64,000 nt of DNA from Marinomonas mediterranea MMB-1 (GTDB lineage Bacteria; Pseudomonadota; Gammaproteobacteria; Pseudomonadales; Marinomonadaceae). Position 1 is the first letter of the stretch. Each line of letters begins with the position of its first letter. The stretch is taken from positions 4,520,501 through 4,584,500 of the forward strand of contig NC_015276.1 in NCBI RefSeq assembly GCF_000192865.1. The letters run 5' to 3'. Position numbers and translations under genes: made by a program. Below are positions 9,287 to 20,224 of this stretch, one piece after another. The notes below the pieces were generated by a model that was not told where the DNA came from, ran no database searches, and worked only from the letters and a program-made list of their open reading frames with translations.

Positions 9287-10837
9287 ATGAAGAAACGTAT
9301 CGCAATTATTGGCGCGGGCCTGTCTGGAATCGCCGCAATTAAACAGCTTACAGATGAAGGCCATCATGTTGTCTGCTATGAAAAAGCAGAAAGCTTCGGT
9401 GGCGTGTTCGCAGCTAAAAAAATCTACGAAGATCTGCATCTAACCATTTCCAATTATTTTATGGCCTACTCCGACTTCCTACCCACAGAGCAAAGTCTGA
9501 AATTTTGGTCGAAACAGGAATATGTGCAATACCTAAAGCGTTACCTCGCTCACTTCGACATTGAAAAGCACATTGTCTACAACCATAAGGTCGTAAACGC
9601 GGAGCAGAATGGGGACAAATGGACAGTCAAAGTTCAATCGGGCTCAGGAGAAGAAACAGAGTCTGAATTTGATATGGTTGTTGTCTGCTCTGGCCACTTC
9701 CAAGAACCTAAAACACCCGATTTAGAAGGCTTGTCGGACTTTATGGGGGACATCATTCACTCTAACGATTATCGTGACAAAATGGCGTTTAAAGGCAAAC
9801 GCGTCATGTGCGTTGGCCTTGGAGAAAGTTCTGCTGATATTACATCCGAAATATCAGAAGTAGCAGAAAAGTGTATTCTGTCACTGCGCCGATATCCTGC
9901 CGTCGCGCCGCGCTATATGGCCTTTCAGGAAGACCCCTATTTCACGATCGATACCTCTTGGTTGACCTCCAGAATTGTGAACAAACTCCCCTTCTCATAC
10001 CACCGGGGAATCACAAAAAACATTTTTCACAAATACGTGAACAGCCGAAATCTACACTTAAGAATTCGTGGTGAATGGCTGCATAAATCCGGCCCTTCCA
10101 TCCATCAGGCGGTTACCAAAAATGAGCGCCTGTTTAAGCCTATCGCCGAAGGAAAAGTATTACCAAATATCGGTGGTATAGAACGCTTTGAAGGCAACAC
10201 GGTTATTTTTAAAGATGGTACACACGAAGAAATTGATGCCATCGTATTTTGCACAGGTTATAAACTTTCTTTCCCTTTCCTTCAGCATAAAATTGAGTGC
10301 ATGAGGGACTTATACAAGCAAATCTTTATACCGAGTGTAGGCAGTAGCCTTGCGTTCGTGGGTTTTGTCAGACCTCAACAAGGTGGTATTCCCGTTATAG
10401 CGGAAATGCAAAGCCGCTATCTTGCACAGCTCGCCAGTGGAGTTAAATCTCTTCCTTCACTTGAGAAACAAAAAGAAGTCATCATGGAAGATGCCAATCA
10501 CTGGGAAACTGAATATCACATTACACCGCATGTGGCGTCGCTGGTTAATTATTGCCATTACATGGACTCAATGGCTCGTCTAGTTGGCTGTATGCCGAAG
10601 ACACCGTCTCTTCTAAAAGACCCGCTGCTAAGAGTGAAATTACTGCACAACCCGCAGTTTGCCGCCCAGTATCGACTGGAAGGCCCACACCCCATGTCGG
10701 AAAGCTCTCGCGACTTCCTAGTGAACTTTCCAAACATCAGCACTTGGCCTCGAATCATTCACTTCGAGTGCGCATTAGCGATGCAAAAACTACTTAGTTT
10801 TTTGAGCATGGACAATTTAAGAGAGTTAAAAAAGTAG
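9287..10837 (+). CDS. bmp5: Bmp5-like decarboxylative flavin brominase (FMO type)
   Basis: This 516-residue single-component flavin monooxygenase-like enzyme has the FAD motif GAGLSG (9-14), an FMO-type fingerprint FMGDIIHSNDY (about 151-161, FxGxxxHxxxY) and the NADPH motif GLGESSAD near 177-184. In the bmp pathway Bmp5 brominates 4-hydroxybenzoate, decarboxylates it and gives bromophenols, using NADPH without a separate reductase. It is structurally unrelated to the WxWxIP halogenase Bmp2, so the cluster uses two independent halogenation chemistries. AAGGGAGATT precedes the ATG. Confidence 0.9.
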   Translation: MKKRIAIIGAGLSGIAAIKQLTDEGHHVVCYEKAESFGGVFAAKKIYEDLHLTISNYFMAYSDFLPTEQSLKFWSKQEYVQYLKRYLAHFDIEKHIVYNHKVVNAEQNGDKWTVKVQSGSGEETESEFDMVVVCSGHFQEPKTPDLEGLSDFMGDIIHSNDYRDKMAFKGKRVMCVGLGESSADITSEISEVAEKCILSLRRYPAVAPRYMAFQEDPYFTIDTSWLTSRIVNKLPFSYHRGITKNIFHKYVNSRNLHLRIRGEWLHKSGPSIHQAVTKNERLFKPIAEGKVLPNIGGIERFEGNTVIFKDGTHEEIDAIVFCTGYKLSFPFLQHKIECMRDLYKQIFIPSVGSSLAFVGFVRPQQGGIPVIAEMQSRYLAQLASGVKSLPSLEKQKEVIMEDANHWETEYHITPHVASLVNYCHYMDSMARLVGCMPKTPSLLKDPLLRVKLLHNPQFAAQYRLEGPHPMSESSRDFLVNFPNISTWPRIIHFECALAMQKLLSFLSMDNLRELKK

Positions 10838-10890
10838 CCTGCTGATGTGCCTTTTTAGGCAGCGAGTTTTCGACAAAAGGACTTAGTACC

Positions 10891-12994
<2,104 letters not shown>

Positions 12995-13025
12995 CTCGAC
13001 ATTGCTTACTACAAACACGAAATAA

Positions 13026-13064
13026 AAAGCCCTTCATATGCATGATGCGAAGGGCTTTCTTTTT
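13026..13064. terminator. Bidirectional terminator between bmp7 and the LuxR-type gene
   Basis: aaagcccttc (13026-13035) and gaagggcttt (13049-13058) form a perfect 10-bp stem, with T-rich flank ctttttc on the plus strand and A-rich sequence on the other side. It sits between two convergent genes and can serve both. Confidence 0.9.
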
Positions 13065-13071
13065 CATGCTA

Positions 13072-13725
13072 CTACAACCTAGTAAGCGCTGTGGCGGCCA
13101 AGCGATTCGGCGCATTGAGTTTCCCTAATATACTCGCGACATGATTCTTAACCGTATTGGGGCTTATACCAAGAATCATGCTAATTTCTCCATTCGTCTT
13201 ACCTGATGAGATCCAGTTTAATACCTCTCGCTCACGTGAAGTCAGTACATTAATAGGCGAACTAGATTTCCTCTGTATTCGAGAGGCGGCAGAACACGCA
13301 CTGTGTAAATAGGGCATAATTAACTCTATTAAATGACAGTTACATTGAGAAGACGTACGTCGAGCAGCAACGACTGTAAAGTACTTAGAGTCTGCATTAT
13401 TTAGATCCTGAATATCAATATCAGTATTTGAGCAAAGCGACCTTCCTAACGCTTTAATATCTGCTTCACTATTGAAGTTAAACTCTTTAGCAACACTTAA
13501 AAATGCACTGAGTAAGGAAGGTGGAAAAGAAAGGTTTAACTGGAAGTCGACATGCCACGTTTTTTTCTCTACACGCAGAAGAGCGACTTCTTTTTTAGTA
13601 ATAGAACCAACCGATTTATTAAAAAGCACCTCGTTAAACGAAGCCCCTGAAGTTGCCTGCTTGATCTGCTGGATAGACTGCAATACCACTTCAAGCTCAT
13701 TCGACTTTTCAATCAACATCGCCAT
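13072..13725 (-). CDS. LuxR-family (EpsA-like) transcriptional regulator
   Basis: From the ATG at 13725 the protein has 217 residues. AAGGAGG lies six bases before it, so the 37-residue upstream extension in the open frame is unlikely to be translated. The last 60 residues are a GerE/LuxR helix-turn-helix (LTSREREVLNWISSGKTNGE, then ISPNTVKNHVASILGKL). The N-terminal domain does not show the conserved Trp/Tyr/Asp set of acyl-homoserine-lactone receptors and is not a phospho-receiver. It faces bmp7 across a terminator and is the likely local activator or repressor of bmp. A palindrome upstream matches one before tetR. Confidence 0.82.
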   Translation of the reverse strand: MAMLIEKSNELEVVLQSIQQIKQATSGASFNEVLFNKSVGSITKKEVALLRVEKKTWHVDFQLNLSFPPSLLSAFLSVAKEFNFNSEADIKALGRSLCSNTDIDIQDLNNADSKYFTVVAARRTSSQCNCHLIELIMPYLHSACSAASRIQRKSSSPINVLTSREREVLNWISSGKTNGEISMILGISPNTVKNHVASILGKLNAPNRLAATALTRL

Positions 13726-13891
13726 ATGTGTCCTCCTTGTTATTCCTTTTTCGTTAGAGAAACTACGGATAAGCCCACTAACTTCAGCATGTAGATCAGA
13801 AGAGCCTAGAGCCCAATAAGGTTCCCCATAGAACATATCCCTCGCTCTACACCCTGATACTAACTAATCATTTGTTTAACTATCCAATTAA

Positions 13892-13907
13892 TTAATCAAG
13901 TGATTAA
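13892..13907. promoter_or_regulatory. Palindromic operator candidate upstream of the LuxR-type gene
   Basis: ttaatcaagtgattaa is a 16-bp palindrome with only the two central bases off. It has the pattern TTAATC-N4-GATTAA. The same pattern (one end base different) lies directly before tetR at 19454-19469. I infer a shared operator of the TetR regulator. Confidence 0.5.
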
Positions 13908-14168
13908 ACTATAGGAGTTTGACCAAAGCAAGCGTAATATCAACTTAAAATATGCAATTTTACGCTTTCTTTAAAAATTGAATTTCATACATACAAAAAG
14001 GTAATACCAACTCTTTTCAGATAAAACAATCACTTAAATCAATACGATTAGAAACGAGTACAGCTTATTTAAAAAAATCAGAACATTGATTTCAATTAAC
14101 AATATCAGAAGAGTTTTACAACATTGCTAATACTCCAGCAAAAACTAAGGAAGCGATGAATTCAGCGC

Positions 14169-14200
14169 CTAGAGAAGGTATAAACAAGTCCACTGGCTTC
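14169..14200. repeat. IS5-like terminal sequence, copy 1
   Basis: This 32-bp sequence starts CTAG and matches 19808-19839 at 29 of 32 positions, in direct orientation. It resembles the remembered IS5 end GGAAGGTGCGAACAAGTCC and the CTAG-type target. No transposase remains beside it. The two copies bracket the RND-tetR block. Confidence 0.55.
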
Positions 14201-14248
14201 ACTTTGAAGATAAATAGTCTGAGCGTAGGCATTAGTAATGATTAGATT

Positions 14249-14291
14249 GCCCCCTATTAATTTACACTGTCGATCCGCATAAACAGGGGGC
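14249..14291 (-). terminator. Hairpin downstream of the RND gene
   Basis: gccccct (14249-14255) and agggggc (14285-14291) form a 7-bp GC stem with a 29-nt loop, 18 bp after the RND stop (which lies at 14309 on the minus strand). There is no clear U tract, so it may be a terminator or an mRNA end-protecting structure. Confidence 0.35.
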
Positions 14292-14308
14292 TCTAAGACA
14301 AATTGAAC

Positions 14309-17300
14309 TTAACTGATCCCGGTCTGACCAGCTTTAATATGAGAATCTGAATGGCCGCTTTCCACATGGCCCGCTTCTGGCTTAGCCACACCTAAATCTT
14401 CTAGAATACTGTAGATACATGGCAATACAAACAATACAAGAATCGTCGATGCAGTAATGCCAAACACAATACTCGTTGCCAGAGGAATGATAATCTGTGC
14501 CTGAAGGCTCGTTTCAAAGAGCAGTGGGGTCATACCTGCGATGGTCGTGATCGAGGTCAGTAACACAGCTCTGAAACGTTCGTAGCTAGCCTTTGCCGCC
14601 GCATCATGCACAGCCATACCTTTTTTCACGTGACTCTTCACAAACTGTACAAGCAGTATGGAGTCATTCACGACAATGCCAGCAAGCGAAATGAACCCCA
14701 TAAGCGACGGCATAGAGAAATTAATCCCCATGAGGAAGTGCCCCCATATCACGCCAATCAGGGTAAAGGGGATCGCCACCAGTACAATAATCGGCTCAAC
14801 ATAACTATGGAATTGAAACGACAACAGGAAGAACACACCGATCATGCCGAGAATAAAGGCGCGTTTCATCGATGTTTGCGTAATCGTCGCGTTTTTCACC
14901 TCTCCTTCAATCGTATAAGTGAGGGTCGGGTAACGTTCAGAAAACTGGTCCAGCCAAGTGTGATTCAACTCTCCTATCACCGCTTTTGCGGTATTGTGCG
15001 TCGCGTCCACATCCGCAAAGACAGAGACGGTTTTTTGGTTATTAATTCTATTAATGACGGCAAGACCGCGAGTCTGTTCAATATCCACCAGCGCCGATAG
15101 CGGGATTGCCTTGTTCGTTTCTGGGTGGATAATCGGAAAGTTGTCAAAGTCTGAAAAATCATTTTTCGACTCGTCGCTCAGCTCCACCGTAATGTCTAAA
15201 TCCTCAAGACCACGGTAGGTTTCTAGCATAGTACTGCCTTGAAAAGCGGCCCTTAATTGGTTTGCAATCATTCCCGAGCTAATTCCCAGTGCAGTAGCCC
15301 CCTGTTTTAACGAGAGCGAATACTCAACCTTCCCCGGGCGCATATCATCGAGAATATTTTGAACACCAGGGTAACCTGCTAACCAGTGTTTTAGGTCACG
15401 AGCGGCGCTTGCTAGCAGTTCACTATCGTCGCCATACAAACGTATATCAATCGCGCGTCCTTGGGGACCTAATTGAGGTTCTTTAAAGGTCAAAGTCAAC
15501 ATATGAGGCAAGTCCCCCACTTGCTTTCTCCACGTATCCGCAAAACGCTGAATGCTGGTGTTACGCAGTTCAGCACCTAATAGGTCAACAGAGATCATCG
15601 CGAGGTTTGCACCTTCGTCACTGTAATCGGGGTTCTCCCCATAGGTGACCGTAACCGACTTCACTAGGTCGCTGCTCTCATCTGTACTGAGTAGCAGGTT
15701 GGTCTCTTCCAATGCTGACTCGATGCGCGCTACCGCGTCCCTTGTGTGAGCAAAAGGGGTTCCACTTGGCATAAGCAGCCGAGCTTGGAGTACATCGCCA
15801 TCAATATCTGGAAAAGCAGAAAACTGTAAAATCCCCGATGCCAGCATACTCACCGAGAAAATAAAGCTCGCTACGACCAGGCCTAATACCATGTACCTAA
15901 CACGTACCAATCGAATGATAATACGATGAGATAGATCATTTAGCGCCGTAAACTTAGTGTCAAACCAAGTATGGAATCGAGACGTTTGACGGTTCTCGCT
16001 CTTTTTTAAACTGTGGGCAAGATGGTGTGGCAATATAAAAAACGCTTCGATCAACGACACTGTCAATACAGAAATCAAAACAATGGGAATCACTTTAAGA
16101 ATTTGACCCAAATTCCCTTCGATAAAGACCAGTCCGATAAAGATGCATAAGGTGGTCAAAAAAGACGACAAAACACCGGGGAAAACCATCATCACGCCTT
16201 TGTAGACGGCTTCTCTATATTCCAACCCTTGGTTGAGCATATGGCTTACCGATTCGACGATAACAATTGAGTCATCCATCAAAATCCCCAGAGCTAAAAG
16301 AAGCGCTACCATAGACAACATGTTGATCGACAGCCCAAGGTATTGCATGACAAAAAAGCTGGCCAAGAATGACACAGGAAGCCCCATGACCACCCAAAAC
16401 GCGAGGCGGAATGAAAAGAATACCCACATAACTACAAAGACTAACAGTAACCCCTGCCAAGCATTGTCGATCAGCAAATTAATCCGGTCTTTTACAATGC
16501 TGGTATTGTCACTCGTGAGCGTGAGCGATACCGACTCCGGTAAGGTTTTGCGTAGCTCATCCAATACGTCTTCGACCGCACTCAACACGGTCAAACTATC
16601 CTCTACCGAATTTTTACTGACCTGAAGTAAAGCCGTTGGCTTACCATTAAAACGAATCTGCTTTTCTTCAAGATCGAATGTATCCCGAATGTCCGCTATT
16701 TGACGCAGTAAAACATCATTTTCCTGCTCACCGCTCAACACAGGGACATCAGCAAGTGTCTCAATTGAACGTCTTTCATCCTTTAACAGAATCTGTATAT
16801 CTTGCTGTTCAGTTTGTAGAGTCCCTAATGGCAACTCGATATTTTGCTGCGCAACACGTTGTCCAAGCGTGTCCAAGCTAAACCCGTACTGACGCATCGT
16901 TTCTAGCGATGTGGAGACCCTAAGTTGATGTGTCGAGAAGTCGTTAATATCGACTAAAGGGATATCAGGGTGTATAAGCAGTTTACGCTTTACTTGCTCT
17001 GCCAGTTGTTTCAGAGCAACCCTATCCATATCAGCTGAAATCGCCACTGCCACTACATTTTGAGTGCGACCTCGTTGGCTAATCGTCCACTGATCAACTT
17101 CATCGGGAAAGTTATCAATCGTATTGACGGCGTCTCGTACATCGTCGGTAAATTGCTTAAAGTCACCTTGCTCAAGCATCTTTACCGACATGACACCGAC
17201 GTTTTGCTGAGCTTTACAATGTTTCTCTTCCATAAAGCTAATGCCATCAAGGGCATTTTCGAGCGTTAGACACACCTTCTGTACCACCGTTTCAGAGGTC

Positions 17301-17455
17301 GCTCCCGGATAAGGAACCTTCACATCCACGGTATATGCGTTAATTTCTGGAAGGGTTTCACGTTTAATTTGCGGAAGTGTGACCACACCAAGCGCAATGC
17401 AAATCAGCATTATGATGTTGGCGGCAGTTGGGTGGTTGATAAAGTAACGAATCAT
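14309..17455 (-). CDS. RND-family efflux pump, inner-membrane subunit
   Basis: This 1048-residue AcrB/MdtC-type proton antiporter has the usual length, twelve membrane segments in two halves and two large periplasmic loops. The transmembrane acidic pair is visible in LALGILMDDSIVIVES (about residue 400), and the second half has GIVVNDSILLVQF near 950. It overlaps the adaptor gene by four bases, so the two are co-translated. With the upstream TetR gene it forms a classic pump module. Placed next to the bmp cluster it is a good candidate exporter of bromophenols/bromopyrroles for self-protection; that is inference. An outer-membrane TolC partner is not in this operon. Confidence 0.9.
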   Translation of the reverse strand: MIRYFINHPTAANIIMLICIALGVVTLPQIKRETLPEINAYTVDVKVPYPGATSETVVQKVCLTLENALDGISFMEEKHCKAQQNVGVMSVKMLEQGDFKQFTDDVRDAVNTIDNFPDEVDQWTISQRGRTQNVVAVAISADMDRVALKQLAEQVKRKLLIHPDIPLVDINDFSTHQLRVSTSLETMRQYGFSLDTLGQRVAQQNIELPLGTLQTEQQDIQILLKDERRSIETLADVPVLSGEQENDVLLRQIADIRDTFDLEEKQIRFNGKPTALLQVSKNSVEDSLTVLSAVEDVLDELRKTLPESVSLTLTSDNTSIVKDRINLLIDNAWQGLLLVFVVMWVFFSFRLAFWVVMGLPVSFLASFFVMQYLGLSINMLSMVALLLALGILMDDSIVIVESVSHMLNQGLEYREAVYKGVMMVFPGVLSSFLTTLCIFIGLVFIEGNLGQILKVIPIVLISVLTVSLIEAFFILPHHLAHSLKKSENRQTSRFHTWFDTKFTALNDLSHRIIIRLVRVRYMVLGLVVASFIFSVSMLASGILQFSAFPDIDGDVLQARLLMPSGTPFAHTRDAVARIESALEETNLLLSTDESSDLVKSVTVTYGENPDYSDEGANLAMISVDLLGAELRNTSIQRFADTWRKQVGDLPHMLTLTFKEPQLGPQGRAIDIRLYGDDSELLASAARDLKHWLAGYPGVQNILDDMRPGKVEYSLSLKQGATALGISSGMIANQLRAAFQGSTMLETYRGLEDLDITVELSDESKNDFSDFDNFPIIHPETNKAIPLSALVDIEQTRGLAVINRINNQKTVSVFADVDATHNTAKAVIGELNHTWLDQFSERYPTLTYTIEGEVKNATITQTSMKRAFILGMIGVFFLLSFQFHSYVEPIIVLVAIPFTLIGVIWGHFLMGINFSMPSLMGFISLAGIVVNDSILLVQFVKSHVKKGMAVHDAAAKASYERFRAVLLTSITTIAGMTPLLFETSLQAQIIIPLATSIVFGITASTILVLFVLPCIYSILEDLGVAKPEAGHVESGHSDSHIKAGQTGIS

Positions 17456-18813
17456 TTACCACCTCCTAACCACGTCTGTAACTGGTCGTTCATCACCTGA
17501 TCCAACCGAATCTGGACCTTGCTGCCTTCAATAGCCGGAAATAAGTCAGAGGTAATCAGTTTTTGGTTCACTAGACTGAAGTTCTGAGTCAACACCACAT
17601 TATTTTGCGCCAACGGCGCCGTCAGATGAATACGGCTAAGAGCCATTTCACCATCAGCGACTAAAATATCACTGTTGTGAACCAGATGACGAGGGATAAC
17701 AACAAACGGCTGAGCTTTGCCAAAAAGGTCAACTTTAGCCCGCATTCCAGTTAACAATGGCGGCCTATTACCCATATCAATCGTTCGGTAACTCTCACTG
17801 ACACTTAAGATGACGCCCACAGTTTGAGTTTGAGGGTCTATCTCATCACTAAAACGCTCGACGTCCGCTTTCCAGATCACGTTTTCATCTCCCAACAAAC
17901 TGACTTGCGCCGAGAGATTTAATTCATCAATAAAGGTTTGCATGCCCTGCTCATTCAATTGAGAAAGAGAAAACTCCGAAGAGAGCAGTCCTGTAAATTG
18001 CTTGAATTGAGCTAACGGAAACTGCCCATTAATTTGCACCTTACGAATATCACTGGCGTTAAACAGTGAGGCTCCTACTGACACCCACTGCCCTTCTTCC
18101 ACCGAAACCGAATGTATTCGTCCCATAAATGGCATAGTGACAACCGTGTTTTCGAGATCCAGTTTGTTTTTGCTCAAATTGGTCTGGGCAACATCAAGCT
18201 GAGCTTCCAATGCTTTTACTTCCATTGGCAAGAGTGTCTTTTTATTTTGGTATTGTTGAAGAGCTTGTTGTTTGCTCAGTAGGTTTTGCTTAGCCTGATC
18301 GAGAGTTGAAGGAGAGACATGCTTACTTTTATAAAGCCCCTGAATCCGGCGATATTCAGACTCCGCTAGCACGAGCTTTTTCCTGCTAAGTTCAAGGTCT
18401 TTGAGGTTATTGCTTAATGCGATTTTCTTCTCCGCAAGGTTAATCTCTGCCGCAGCGACCTCCGCTTCACCTTGTGCAACTTGTAATTGATAGGTGCTAT
18501 CGTCGATTTTTAATAACACCACTCCTTCTGGCAACAACTCCCCTTTTTCGAGTTTGGGGTGAAAGTACACCACCTTGCCACTTACTTCCGCCAATGACGA
18601 AAATTTAATATTGGGTTGAATACGGCCAAACCCGGTGATTTCAGGCCGTACACTAAAAGATTGTAGAGGAATATATTGAGCGTCTTGCCCTCGGCCTGCC
18701 AGCTCGACATGTTCCATATCCGGCTTAAGCTTAAAGACCGTAGCGACAGCGATGACGCCACAAATAACAGCGATTGGAAGGTTACGTTTAGATCGAAAGT
18801 TCCATTTTTTCAT
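17452..18813 (-). CDS. HlyD/MexA-type periplasmic adaptor of the RND pump
   Basis: From the ATG at 18813 (preceded by GGGAAG) the protein has 453 residues, with an N-terminal membrane anchor (LPIAVICGVIAVATVF), a lipoyl half-motif VSGKVVYFHPKLEKGELL, a long coiled-coil hairpin at about 120-230, a second lipoyl half near 240-260 and a beta-barrel domain. It bridges the RND protein to an outer-membrane channel. Its start lies 26 bp inside the end of tetR, so regulator and pump are a single transcription unit. The 26-residue upstream extension of the open frame overlaps tetR and lacks a ribosome site. Confidence 0.85.
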   Translation of the reverse strand: MKKWNFRSKRNLPIAVICGVIAVATVFKLKPDMEHVELAGRGQDAQYIPLQSFSVRPEITGFGRIQPNIKFSSLAEVSGKVVYFHPKLEKGELLPEGVVLLKIDDSTYQLQVAQGEAEVAAAEINLAEKKIALSNNLKDLELSRKKLVLAESEYRRIQGLYKSKHVSPSTLDQAKQNLLSKQQALQQYQNKKTLLPMEVKALEAQLDVAQTNLSKNKLDLENTVVTMPFMGRIHSVSVEEGQWVSVGASLFNASDIRKVQINGQFPLAQFKQFTGLLSSEFSLSQLNEQGMQTFIDELNLSAQVSLLGDENVIWKADVERFSDEIDPQTQTVGVILSVSESYRTIDMGNRPPLLTGMRAKVDLFGKAQPFVVIPRHLVHNSDILVADGEMALSRIHLTAPLAQNNVVLTQNFSLVNQKLITSDLFPAIEGSKVQIRLDQVMNDQLQTWLGGGK

Positions 18814-19438
18814 GATGTTCTTCCCTAAAACCAAATAAGAAATGTTGGTAAACCTGATGCACCCACTCATCAGAACCGAGAACGTCGTCACTGATTCCCC
18901 ATGCTTTCATACGAACCGTTCTTAACAGAAAAGGCGCAACTAACGTCGAACTCAAATGAAACGCAGCATGGCGCGCTTTTTCTTCATCTGTAATGCCCGT
19001 CTCTCGTTGAATCAGCTCCGGCAGAAACTGTGCAACTCGGCAAGGAAATTGTGTTAGAAACACGTCAGTCAATGCGGAATCGTTATTCAATACTTCTTCA
19101 CTTAGAAGGCGACAAAAGCCTGGTTTCTTACGTAATAGCCCTGAAAATCGCTTAATAAAAGTTAACACGGGGCTGTCTTCGTTCGCAGCTAAATGCAGGT
19201 CAGAAAAGTGCTCCGTCGCAACGTAATTCAGTAACTCGATAAACAAACCTTCTTTGTTTTCAAAGTAATACTTAATCATCGCAGAGTTTACTTCTGCCTT
19301 AGCGGCAATGTCTCTAATCGTAATCTGACTGTAAGAGTAATGATCGAGCAACGCTTGTGCTGCCTTCAGAAGCTTCACTTTTTGCATGGCAATTTTTTGA
19401 GGGTCGCTCGGTCGTCCGCGCGTTTTCGTTGCTTCCAT
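18788..19438 (-). CDS. TetR-family repressor of the RND module
   Basis: This 216-residue regulator has a TetR_N helix-turn-helix at about 25-70 (YSQITIRDIAAKAEVNSAMI, then YYFENKEGL) and a ligand-binding C-terminal half resembling the CerR/AcrR-like C-terminal domain. It is the first gene of tetR-adaptor-RND. A near-perfect palindrome lies 17 bp upstream of its start, so it should autoregulate. The inducing ligand may be a bmp product, but the sequence does not show this. Confidence 0.85.
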   Translation of the reverse strand: MEATKTRGRPSDPQKIAMQKVKLLKAAQALLDHYSYSQITIRDIAAKAEVNSAMIKYYFENKEGLFIELLNYVATEHFSDLHLAANEDSPVLTFIKRFSGLLRKKPGFCRLLSEEVLNNDSALTDVFLTQFPCRVAQFLPELIQRETGITDEEKARHAAFHLSSTLVAPFLLRTVRMKAWGISDDVLGSDEWVHQVYQHFLFGFREEHHEKMELSI

Positions 19439-19453
19439 TTTTCATTCCTTTAA

Positions 19454-19472
19454 ATAATCAATCGATTAATTA
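19454..19472. promoter_or_regulatory. TetR operator candidate
   Basis: taatcaatcgattaatta (19455-19472) is an 18-bp palindrome except for two symmetric positions. On the minus strand the core reads TTAATC-GATT-GATTAT, matching the palindrome at 13892. The position, 17 bp before tetR, suits autorepression. Confidence 0.65.
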
Positions 19473-19807
19473 AATATAACACATGCAATTGAGTCAATGC
19501 ATTTTTGTTCAAGTTTTGACATAGGTCGTGTCTTTTGATGATCTTTTGGAACAAGTGGAAGCAGGATTATGATGCAGCTCTGAAACAGTGATAGAGGGCT
19601 CTAAGCGCCCTCATCTTCGACTCAATAATCAACAGGGCACTATAAGAGAGGCAGTGCAAAGAGACAAAAAACGATGAACTAAAAAGGAATAAACTTGGCG
19701 AGAATTTTTAGAGAGGGCACAGCAAATATGCGACAGAATTGGTTACTTGGCTCATAGCGACTGAGCTGCTAAGAATAGAAACAAGCAACTCAATCGCTAG
19801 AGTTCTC

Positions 19808-19839
19808 CTAGGGAAGGTATGAACAAGTCCACTGACTTC
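19808..19839. repeat. IS5-like terminal sequence, copy 2
   Basis: This 32-bp sequence begins CTAGGGAAGGTATGAACAAG and matches the copy at 14169 at 29 of 32 positions, in the same orientation, 5.6 kb apart. It looks like the terminal repeat of an IS5-group element with its CTAG target; no transposase is left. Confidence 0.6.
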
Positions 19840-19883
19840 TGAGTGTAGATAACACCTTTTACTATGCGCATATCCACAGACTC

Positions 19884-19902
19884 AGCGTCTGAACGCTTTT
19901 TT
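19884..19902 (+). terminator. Small hairpin with T tract
   Basis: agcgt (19884-19888) pairs with acgct (19893-19897), followed by TTTTT. It has terminator form but no gene ends nearby on the plus strand, so it may belong to the vanished insertion sequence. Confidence 0.4.
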
Positions 19903-20116
19903 ATTTCATGATGTAATCACACTGTTTGCATCGGCGATACAACGACATCCATTCCGCCGTGAACAAGCAAGCTAGATGATAACTCTGTATTTAAAGGCGG
20001 GCTCTTTAAGAAACGAAAAGGTCACCCGTTCCTTAAGAAGTACGGGGGACAGAAAGAACCTCTCTGCTACTCAACTGTAGACATAAATTCAAGTATTCCT
20101 TTTTCAACGGGCAAAT

Positions 20117-20173
20117 ATTAATGATTATTAATAAAGCCAAATCGTTATTTTATTGCGAATAGTTATCATCTGC
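20117..20173. promoter_or_regulatory. Two Fur-box-like sequences upstream of the tadG-like operon
   Basis: attaatgattattaataaa (20117-20135) matches the Fur consensus at 12 of 19 positions and gcgaatagttatcatctgc (20155-20173) at 11 of 19 by my hand alignment. Individually weak, but two copies lie in the right place 50-110 bp before the first gene, and stronger ones occur before the pilus operon. Confidence 0.35.
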
Positions 20174-20224
20174 ACTAACCTCTCCCGACATTATTTTTAA
20201 TCACTCTTAAGAGTTTCGCTGTTG

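Larger units (their letters stand above)
13726..14308. other. AT-rich intergenic region upstream of the LuxR-type gene and downstream of the RND gene
   Basis: About 580 bp without a credible gene. It holds the luxR-type promoter, the TTAATC palindrome at 13892, an IS5-like terminal sequence at 14169 and a GCCCCCT/AGGGGGC hairpin at 14249-14291. The remainder (13925-14160) is strongly AT-rich with no motif I recognise. Confidence 0.6.
19473..20224. other. Intergenic region between tetR and the tadG-like gene
   Basis: About 750 bp with no credible gene. It contains a GAGGGC/GCCCTC hairpin at 19594-19612, an IS5-like end at 19808, a small terminator-like hairpin at 19884-19902 and two Fur-box-like sequences between 20117 and 20173 that form the probable promoter of the following operon. 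Confidence 0.6.

Noticed and set aside
13726..13836. N-terminal extension of the LuxR-type regulator
   Set aside because: A strong AGGAGG sits directly before the internal ATG at 13725, so the upstream codons are better read as leader DNA.
14606..15100. Plus-strand frame of 164 codons inside the RND gene
   Set aside because: His/Asn-rich antisense shadow of a well-conserved RND reading frame.
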